From positions 62,001 to 126,000 of the forward strand of contig CAVORB010000013.1 in the NCBI GenBank assembly GCA_963698495.1: 64,000 bases of DNA. The letters are read 5' to 3'. The position numbers were made by a program, and so were the translations under genes. Each line of letters starts with the position of its first letter. The first letter of the stretch is position 1. The stretch is from CAVORB01 sp963698495 (GTDB taxonomy: Bacteria > Pseudomonadota > Gammaproteobacteria > Chromatiales > Chromatiaceae). Under the pieces are notes generated by a model. It worked only from the letters and a program-made list of their open reading frames with translations, was not told the DNA's origin and did no database searches. Of the stretch, positions 58,067 to 64,000 are shown one piece after another.

Positions 58067-59876
58067 TTCGGAAATTTCGGGTGTAAGCGTCTGGCTACAA
58101 CCGGATCGCGTCGATCAGGGCGAGCGCGTGGCGCTGCTTGGCGTTGAGCGTGGTGTCGATCGTGAAGGTGCCCTCGTCAGGGTCGGCATTGGTGCGACGG
58201 CAGGTGTTGCGAACGAGGGTCGCGAGCTCGTTCAATAGGGTGCGGAAGCTGTGGGCGGGGGAGCCGTCGGGGAGCAGCTTGCTGGCCACTTTCTCAAGCG
58301 CCCCATCGGAGCGGGTCGCCGGCGCCACCGGATCGCGCTCGAGCAGGCGCGCCTGGTCCTCGTCGGCGAACAGCAGCCCGCGCCAGGCCTCGCTCAGGTG
58401 CCATTTGACGTAGTAGGCGAGCATGCACAGGAACAGGTGCGCACGCACCCGGTTCTCGCTGTGGTGGTGGATCGGGCGGATCTGCAGATCGTCGCTCTTG
58501 AGGCTGCGAAACGCGCGTTCGACCTCGCTAAGACCCTTGTAGTGACGCACCGCATCGGCGCTGGTCAGATGCGCGCTGGGCAGTGAGGTGCGAATGACAT
58601 ACAGTCCGTCGAGCGCGGCCTCCGCGGCCACTTTGTCCTCATCGATGCGGAATGAGAAATGTCCCGCCTCGATCTGCAGGACGACATGTTTGGCCACCTT
58701 GTACTTGTTGATCACCCGCCCGACCCGCACGCCGATCTTCTCGGCATCCTTCAACCGTCCCTGGGTGACCATGCGTTTCACCGTCTCGAGCTCTTCGACG
58801 GTGGCTTCGAGCAGGCAACGGCGCTTGCGGGTGCGCAGCGCGGCCAACTGCGGATTGCGGCAGACGATCAGCCTCTCGTTCGGATAGTCCTCATGGGCGA
58901 GCTCGAAGAGATTGCGCTCATCGAACAGGTCCAGCTGGATGCAGCCGGCATCGACGAGCTTGCGGATCGCCCCGCTCTTGAGCGCGCTGATCCATTCCAC
59001 GCCCGAGGTCTCGTTCAGGGTCGCGATCTGCTTCTGGGAGATCATCCCGCGGTCGCCGACCAGGATCACCGCCTCCAGGGAGAATGCCTTCTGCAGCTTC
59101 TCGATCTGTGGCAGCAGGGTCTGTGGGTCGCTGGTGTTGCCCGCGAACACCGAGATCGAGACCGGACAGCCCCGCGCATCGGTGAGCAGTCCGTAGTTCA
59201 CCTGCAAGGTGCCCTTCTTGCCATCGCGCGAGTAGCCACGTTGGGCCAACGCGCAGCACTCCCCCTCGAAGTAGCTCGAGGAGAGGTCATAGAGCACGCG
59301 CGCGCCATCGTCCAGGTGCCGCTTGGCCAGCCGCTGCTCGATGCCATCCTGGCGCTCGAGCAGCCAGTCAAGCGCCGCATACAGCGCATTCTCGTCCGCC
59401 CCCTCGACGCCGAACGACTCCCCGAGCGTGCTGTGCCCCCAGCTGCGCGAGGTCGCCAATTTGCTCTGCGGATCCAGCACCCGCGCGGCGATCATCGCCA
59501 ACACCAGATCACGCTCGTGCGAGGGCTTGCGGTCCAACAGCGTCGCCAGACGCAAACGGCTCATCGCCGCGGTGATCGCCTTCACTGCCCCATGGGGGCG
59601 CGAGCGGATGATCTCGAAGGGGCCATCGGCCGGTGCCAGCGCCTCTCCCTTGAGCACCGCGCGGATCGCCTCGGCCTGCTGGAGCGACAACGCCGAGAGA
59701 TTGGCAATGGTGCGCTTGATGATGCGCTTGCCCTCGCGAACCGACTCACGCAGCAAGATGGCCGGGCGTGAGTTGCGGTTCGGGATGATGTCGATGTACA
59801 TGGGCGCATGTATAGCACACACGTCATCTTTTACAATGATCTGCAGCAATCAATACATGGGTACATTTTCGCCGAA
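58067..59876 (-). mobile_element. IS1634-type insertion sequence
   Basis: An element of about 1.8 kb with one intact transposase. Possible ends both begin TTCGG (58067 inward, and 59876 inward on the other strand), continuing with A/T-rich sequence; beyond that the similarity is weak, so the borders are approximate. Confidence 0.6.
58095..59801 (-). CDS. IS1634 family transposase
   Basis: A 568-residue DDE transposase. The N-terminus MYIDIIPNRNSRPAILLRES is typical of the IS1634 group. The catalytic residues are Asp in VLYDLSSSYFEGE, Asp in LVGDRGMIS and Glu in LSEVERAFRSLKSDDL, followed by the conserved RPIHHHSENRVRAHLFLCMLAYY block. The frame is intact. ATG 59801 was chosen because it precedes the family N-terminus; an ATG at 59849 would add sixteen residues of low likelihood. 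Confidence 0.93.
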   Translation of the reverse strand: MYIDIIPNRNSRPAILLRESVREGKRIIKRTIANLSALSLQQAEAIRAVLKGEALAPADGPFEIIRSRPHGAVKAITAAMSRLRLATLLDRKPSHERDLVLAMIAARVLDPQSKLATSRSWGHSTLGESFGVEGADENALYAALDWLLERQDGIEQRLAKRHLDDGARVLYDLSSSYFEGECCALAQRGYSRDGKKGTLQVNYGLLTDARGCPVSISVFAGNTSDPQTLLPQIEKLQKAFSLEAVILVGDRGMISQKQIATLNETSGVEWISALKSGAIRKLVDAGCIQLDLFDERNLFELAHEDYPNERLIVCRNPQLAALRTRKRRCLLEATVEELETVKRMVTQGRLKDAEKIGVRVGRVINKYKVAKHVVLQIEAGHFSFRIDEDKVAAEAALDGLYVIRTSLPSAHLTSADAVRHYKGLSEVERAFRSLKSDDLQIRPIHHHSENRVRAHLFLCMLAYYVKWHLSEAWRGLLFADEDQARLLERDPVAPATRSDGALEKVASKLLPDGSPAHSFRTLLNELATLVRNTCRRTNADPDEGTFTIDTTLNAKQRHALALIDAIRL

Positions 59877-59941
59877 CACGCCAAGTTCTCACGGCGGCCG
59901 AGATCGCAAATCAGGAACCTACTACTCAACTGAGAGCGGTC

Positions 59942-60105
59942 TCATTTAAGCAAGTCCATGTTCAGGTAGCGATGATCGTCCAGCCAGGCCTCGTGGGTCT
60001 CCACGCACAGGGCGAGCACCAGGCGCAGGCACGAGGCGGGGAGCGGCGGAGCCGCTACTGGAAAGACGGAAACGGAATCGAGAGCGGAGGCGGCTAGCCG
60101 GAAAC
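59942..60105 (-). pseudogene. Remnant of an IS256-type transposase (C-terminus only)
   Basis: One minus-strand frame, without a start codon and with a stop at 59942–59944, reads VSVFP…SCLRLVLALCVETHEAW and ends LDDHRYLNMDLLK. This is the pattern of IS256 family C-termini (IFPN…LRLV.AL..E…W..RYL.M). About 50 residues remain. It sits beside the intact IS1634-type element, marking an insertion hot spot. Confidence 0.45.
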
Positions 60106-60415
60106 GGCTATCCAGTGATCAAGGTGGGTGCGTCGCGACCCGCGGTTTACTGGCCGACGTGCTCTATCTCCCTGGTCGGGTCCTCAACGGCACAGCAAAC
60201 GGCCTTCAACGTTGCGCGTCGTGGGGGAGTAGGAACGAGGACGACGGGCGACCGCACGCGCCGATCCGATCCCTTGCTCGGCCGGGATGCCCGAGGATCA
60301 GCGCCATGGGGAGACAGGGCGCCGGTAACGGCCCGCGGGGTACATGGGAAACAATCGGGCAGTGGCCCTCGCGGCTCCTCAGGGGAACCGACGCCGGCAA
60401 GCCCCAACCGGCGTG
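60106..60415. other. Intergenic region, no recognisable gene
   Basis: 310 bases with overlapping open frames on both strands, none credible (no ribosome sites, no family likeness). Confidence 0.3.
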
Positions 60416-60961
60416 TCAGTTCAGAACGGCGGCAAGCTCCGCGTGGGCCCGGGACCGGAAGCTCTCTGCCTCGGCCATGTCGTCGATCTCGTGCGCCAGC
60501 TTCTCGACCACCTGCCTGCATTTATCCGGGGAATCAAGGCCGCCGGCGGAATCGATTGTCTCCTGGCAGACGAGCGGCGCGATCGGTCCCATGTATTCCT
60601 TCAGCATCTTGCACAGCACGCTCTGAACCCACTGGCAGTCGCTCGCCTCGGCGTCGCCTTCCTCCTCCACCATGAGGAGTGATAACAGGGTTTCGCTCGC
60701 CGGCAGTTGGCCCCCGAGTCCGCGGTGCGCACTGGCGCCTTCTTCCATGCGGAAACTGCCGGAGTGCATCTTGCGGATCATCGGCACTGCCCGCTCCCCG
60801 CGCTTGGGGCCGCAGATCAGCGAGACGATCTCACCGCGATCCACACTCGCGATGATCAAGTGGTTGTCGTCCGTACGCACGTAGACGGTGCTGGTGCGAC
60901 GGTCTTTGACCAGTGAGCTGAGAAGGTCGATGAACTGACTGCGAGTGATATTGCCATTCAT
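60416..60961 (-). CDS. Hypothetical protein, DUF4388 (PATAN)-like
   Basis: A 181-residue soluble protein. The N-terminal half (TRSQFIDLLSSLVKDRRTSTVYVRTDDNHLIIASV, then DRGEIVSLICGPKRGERA and SGSFRMEEG) has the layout of DUF4388/PATAN domains: a helix, a beta-hairpin giving a value display, and a region that reads like AALRALLAW in other members. DUF4388 proteins are linked to two-component and type IV pili regulation. The C-terminal half is helical and unassigned. ATG 60961 has a GAGG site. It is divergent from the acetolactate synthase gene. Confidence 0.6.
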   Translation of the reverse strand: MNGNITRSQFIDLLSSLVKDRRTSTVYVRTDDNHLIIASVDRGEIVSLICGPKRGERAVPMIRKMHSGSFRMEEGASAHRGLGGQLPASETLLSLLMVEEEGDAEASDCQWVQSVLCKMLKEYMGPIAPLVCQETIDSAGGLDSPDKCRQVVEKLAHEIDDMAEAESFRSRAHAELAAVLN

Positions 60962-61391
60962 TTTCTTGGCCTCAAGTAGGAGCCGATCGCGGCTATCATG
61001 ACCACGCCGGCGCCATCGTTCGTTTTCCTGCGCTGGACAAGTGGCGTGCGCCACTCGCCGCCACTTTCACCAGACAATATTGCTTCTGCGCGGGGGCCGT
61101 TTCGGACTCTGGAACCATCCGCGGAGTCGAAGCCCTGATCCATGCCCATCGGAGCCTGGTGAAGAGTACGGACATATTCCTGGGGCGGATTGCCGTGTGT
61201 CGTTGGAACTAGGATCCGGTACATCGCGGCACGCTGCGTTTCGTCATATTCTCCGCCCGGACCGTACGATTATCATTCTACAGAGTTCAGGGCCCTTTTC
61301 GATTCGCTACATCGGCTTTTGTGACCTGAGGCCTTCTTTTCGCCACCGATCCTTGTGTTTTGTGACCCGTAACGCTCTTTTTCCGACCCCG
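60962..61391. other. Intergenic region between divergent genes, with a direct repeat
   Basis: 430 bases, AT-richer toward the right. TTTTGTGACC occurs twice, at 61317–61326 and 61358–61367, 41 bp apart (about four helical turns) upstream of the acetolactate synthase gene. No certain sigma-70 promoter was found; the start codon has no obvious Shine-Dalgarno. Confidence 0.4.
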
Positions 61392-63125
61392 ATGAAATGC
61401 ACCCCCCGAACCGGCGCCGCCCTCCTCTTCGACGTCCTCACCGAACTCGACGTGGACTATATATTCGGTCACACCGGCGGCGCCGTCATCCCGCTTCACG
61501 TTGAGCTCAACCGGCGCATGAAGCGGGGAGAGAAGACGCCCAGATTTATCCTATTCCGCCAAGAGGGGGGGGCGGGACACGCCGCTGAGGGTTACGCTCG
61601 GACCTGCGGCCGGGTCGGGGTGGCGCTGGCGACCTCCGGACCCGGGTCTACGAACCTCGCCACCCCCATTGCCGATGCCCACAAGGACTCGATCCCGACG
61701 CTGTTCATCACCGGCCAGGTGCCCAGCTTCGCCATCGGCACGGATGCCTTCCAGGAGGTGGACACCATCGGCATGACCCGTCCCATCTCCAAGCACAACT
61801 ACCTGGTCAAGGACGTGCGAGACCTAGAATGGGTCCTGCGCGAGGCCTTTACCCTGGCCCAGAGCGGTCGCCCCGGGCCAGTCGTGGTGGATATCTGCAA
61901 GGACGTTCAGCTTGCCACCATGACCGAGCAGAACGCGCCGCGCAAGCGCCATCGGGAGCCGATCCGTTTCGTTCCCGCGCAGGTCGACGCCATTCTGGAC
62001 GAGCTCGCCGCGGCCGAACGCCCGGTGATCAAGGCGGGCGGTGGCATCATCCACGCCAATGCGGCAGAGATCTTGCGCCGCTTTGCCGAGCGCTTCGACA
62101 CCCCGGTCACCACCACCTTCAACGCCCTCGGCGCGATGCCGTTCGGGCACCGACACAATCTGGGCATGCCGGGAATGCACGGCACCATTCCCGCCAACTA
62201 CGCCCTGCGGGAAGCGGACTTCATCCTGACACTGGGGGGGCGGTTCGACGATCGCGTCGCGGTCAAGGGATTTTCCGCAGGCAAGCGCATCGCCCACGTG
62301 GACATAGACCCATCGGAGATCGACAAGACGGTGAAGACCGACCTCTCGGTCGCCGCTGAGCTCGGCACCTTCTTCCGCCACGCGCTGGCGAGCGGGCGCA
62401 GCGCCCAGCACGCGGACTGGCTTGCGCGTGTCGCCGCCTGGCGGACCCAGATGCCGAAACCCTATCTGCAAGCGGATCACGTCAAGCCCCAGGCCGTCGT
62501 CGAGGCCATCTCCGAGGCGACCGCCGGCGATGCCACGCTGGTCACCGGCGTGGGGCAGCATCAGATGTGGTCAGCCCAATACTACCGCTTCAGCCGCCCG
62601 CGGCAGTGGGTCAGCTCCGGCGGGCTCGGAACCATGGGCTTCGGGTTGCCGGCCGCGATCGGGGCCTGGTTCGCCAACCCCGAGAAGCCGGTGGTCCTGA
62701 TCGACGGTGACGGCAGCTTCCAGATGAACATCCAGGAGCTGGGCACGGTGGTGGCCAACCGGATTCCGATCAAGATGTTCGTGCTCAACAACAGCTTTCT
62801 GGGCATGGTCCGTCAATGGGAGGACATGATGGACGAGGGCCACCACTACGAGACCTGCCTCGCGCGCACCTCCGAATGCGAGCCCGGATGCGTAGACATG
62901 GAGCGGGACTGCCGCCGCCAGATTCCGAACCTCACCGGCCTGCGCTTCGTCTACCCGCGGCTCAAGACCATGCGCATACGCGAGCCCCAGCGCCTGCGCG
63001 AGCAGGTGCGGGAGGCCCTGGCCCAGGAGGGGCCGATGCTGGTGGACGTCTGGATCGACAAGACCGAGAACGTGCTGCCCATGGTTCAACCCGGGCGGGG
63101 ACTGGGGGAAATGATCGAGTCCTGA
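61392..63125 (+). CDS. ilvB: Acetolactate synthase-like ThDP enzyme, large subunit
   Basis: A 577-residue thiamine-diphosphate enzyme of the acetohydroxyacid synthase group, which makes 2-acetolactate for branched-chain amino acids. The catalytic Glu is in RQEGGAGHAAEGYAR, the ThDP-binding motif is GDGSFQMNIQELG…NNSF, and the FAD/central domain contains FNALGAMP. An odd segment, CLARTSECEPGCVDMERDC (about 495–515), replaces the usual short loop after RQWEDM and carries four cysteines. No small regulatory subunit (ilvH) follows, so it may act alone or with a distant partner. ATG 61392 is the family start; the frame opens far upstream but there it is not family-like. Confidence 0.85.
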   Translation: MKCTPRTGAALLFDVLTELDVDYIFGHTGGAVIPLHVELNRRMKRGEKTPRFILFRQEGGAGHAAEGYARTCGRVGVALATSGPGSTNLATPIADAHKDSIPTLFITGQVPSFAIGTDAFQEVDTIGMTRPISKHNYLVKDVRDLEWVLREAFTLAQSGRPGPVVVDICKDVQLATMTEQNAPRKRHREPIRFVPAQVDAILDELAAAERPVIKAGGGIIHANAAEILRRFAERFDTPVTTTFNALGAMPFGHRHNLGMPGMHGTIPANYALREADFILTLGGRFDDRVAVKGFSAGKRIAHVDIDPSEIDKTVKTDLSVAAELGTFFRHALASGRSAQHADWLARVAAWRTQMPKPYLQADHVKPQAVVEAISEATAGDATLVTGVGQHQMWSAQYYRFSRPRQWVSSGGLGTMGFGLPAAIGAWFANPEKPVVLIDGDGSFQMNIQELGTVVANRIPIKMFVLNNSFLGMVRQWEDMMDEGHHYETCLARTSECEPGCVDMERDCRRQIPNLTGLRFVYPRLKTMRIREPQRLREQVREALAQEGPMLVDVWIDKTENVLPMVQPGRGLGEMIES

Positions 63126-63130
63126 GGGGA

Positions 63131-63243
63131 CGCTGATGACCGGCCCTTCTGGCCAAGACCAGCATTCCGCCCGAGAAGCGCGGTTCTTGTGCCGCCACAT
63201 TCCCACTCGCTTGCGCGCTTAGAAAAGGCGTCACATCCATATA
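63131..63243. repeat. Three-hairpin intergenic repeat, copy B
   Basis: On the minus strand this matches copy A closely, beginning ATGGATGTGACGCC (ending at 63240 on the plus strand), with loops GCAAG, CCGCG and AGAAG and the same three-hairpin order. Stems 1 and 2 are less perfect. Hairpin 3 is 63133–63164. It again sits between two converging genes, the acetolactate synthase and the S1-domain protein. Confidence 0.7.
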
Positions 63244-63263
63244 CCGCGGGAAACGAAACCCCA

Positions 63264-64000
63264 CTATTTCTTCTTTTGCTGCTGCATGGACTCGCGCAGC
63301 AGATCCCCGAGGGTTCCGAAGCTCTTGTCGGGCCTTTCGTAATCGACGTACGACGCCGCCTGCGGGGCGTCGGACGCCTGCTTCGAGGCATCCAGCGACA
63401 GGCTGATGCGACGCTTCTCCGGATCGACTCCGAGCACGGTCGCCTCCACTTCCTGCCCGCCGTTCACAACCTCCTGCGGATGACTGACCCGCCGTCCGGC
63501 GCCAAGCTCACTGATGTGCACCAGCCCCTCGAGCCCGGGCTCGATCTCGACGAAGACGCCGAAGGGCTGCAGGCGGGTAACGGTGCCCTTGACCCGCGAC
63601 CCGACCGGGAAACGCTGAGTCGCATCCTGCCACGGGTCCCTCGCCAGCGCGCGAATCGATAGCGCGATCTTCTCCGGGCGCTTCGGATTTTCGGTCTGCT
63701 CGATCCGGAGCACCTGGACCTCGACCGCCTGTCCCTCGCGCAGGACATCGCTCGGATGCTTGACGTGGCCATAGGCGAGCTCGCTGACGTGGACCATCCC
63801 CTCGACCCCGCCCAGATCGACGAAAGCGCCATAGTCCTTGACGGACGTCACGGTGCCCGCAAGCACGGCCCCCTCCTCGATGCGGGCGCGTGTTTCCGCG
63901 GCCAGCGCCTGCTGCTCCTCCTCGAGAATCGCCCGGCGTGAAACCACCAGGTTCGGTCGCCTGCCGCCCTCGAGCTTGGTGATGCGAAAGCTCAGGTGCT
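63264..64000 (-). CDS. S1 RNA-binding domain protein (5' end outside window)
   Basis: The C-terminal 245 residues or so of a protein with S1 RNA-binding domains; the frame is open to the window edge. Two S1 domains are visible: GAVLAGTVTSVKDYGAFVDLGGVEGMVHVSEL and GSRVKGTVTRLQPFGVFVEIEPGLEGLVHISEL (each cited here as separate beta-barrel signatures), with the linker LVVSRRAILEEEQ between the upstream domain and the first. The tail is Gln/Lys-rich. It could be ribosomal protein S1 or a related S1 paralogue; upstream domains would decide. Confidence 0.85.
   Translation of the reverse strand, partial: HLSFRITKLEGGRRPNLVVSRRAILEEEQQALAAETRARIEEGAVLAGTVTSVKDYGAFVDLGGVEGMVHVSELAYGHVKHPSDVLREGQAVEVQVLRIEQTENPKRPEKIALSIRALARDPWQDATQRFPVGSRVKGTVTRLQPFGVFVEIEPGLEGLVHISELGAGRRVSHPQEVVNGGQEVEATVLGVDPEKRRISLSLDASKQASDAPQAASYVDYERPDKSFGTLGDLLRESMQQQKKK

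Noticed and set aside
58659..59771. A plus-strand frame of 370 codons inside the IS1634-type element.
   Set aside because: Antisense to the intact transposase, with no family likeness.

Overview
The window is high-GC DNA (roughly two thirds G+C by eye) from a bacterium that is almost certainly a gammaproteobacterium. The gene order maf–rng–yhdP-like–tldD, the UUG-started rpsT, cobalamin-dependent metH, oxygen-dependent hemF and an MlaC-like protein all fit the class. The dense, mostly housekeeping content suggests a free-living, respiring organism, perhaps of the Chromatiales/Ectothiorhodospiraceae type; I cannot place it more finely from the sequence alone.

Layout. 1–2.6 kb: the end of a TRAP transporter permease, a three-hairpin repeat, a PilZ protein and an amidohydrolase. 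2.6–11.4 kb (minus): a candidate structured RNA with a strong terminator, a DmeF-type metal exporter, DNA polymerase I, an unknown protein, a GH17–GT2 glucan synthase fusion and a GT39-type membrane glycosyltransferase. 11.7–13.2 kb: a small membrane protein and a hexose-6-phosphate epimerase-like protein. 13.4–19.5 kb (minus): a type III restriction-modification island, res – fic – mod, in which mod carries an amber stop. 19.5–23.3 kb: metH. 23.4–34.3 kb (plus): unknown small protein, rlmH, maf, rng, YhdP-like, nitrilase-type amidase, tldD and pmbA, apparently one or two long operons. 34.6–40.8 kb: a secreted ParB-like protein, a CheB–CheR–PAS–histidine kinase fusion, a lipoprotein and an unknown protein. 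40.8–46.8 kb: another three-hairpin element, the operon hemB–aroE–hydroxyacid dehydrogenase, thioredoxin–MlaC-like, hemF, cupin and rpsT. 46.9–60.1 kb is more plastic: an IS element separates a Fur-like palindrome from a di-haem peroxidase, followed by a rhomboid protease, a giant exonuclease–RecQ–UvrD fusion, a c-haem sensor, an IS1634-type element and a remnant of an IS256-type element. 60.4–64 kb: a DUF4388-like protein, an acetolactate synthase-like enzyme with an unusual Cys-rich segment, a third copy of the repeat and the end of an S1-domain protein.

Two general points matter to a reader. First, at least twelve reading-frame lesions fall in seven genes, including metH and aroE. Most are single-base changes in short homopolymers or GC-rich runs, which looks more like residual sequencing error than real decay, so these genes are given as single features with the lesion positions stated. 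Second, three intergenic spots (about 1.2, 40.9 and 63.2 kb) hold the same three-hairpin architecture, with conserved loops and changed stems. This is the most unusual non-coding signal seen here.
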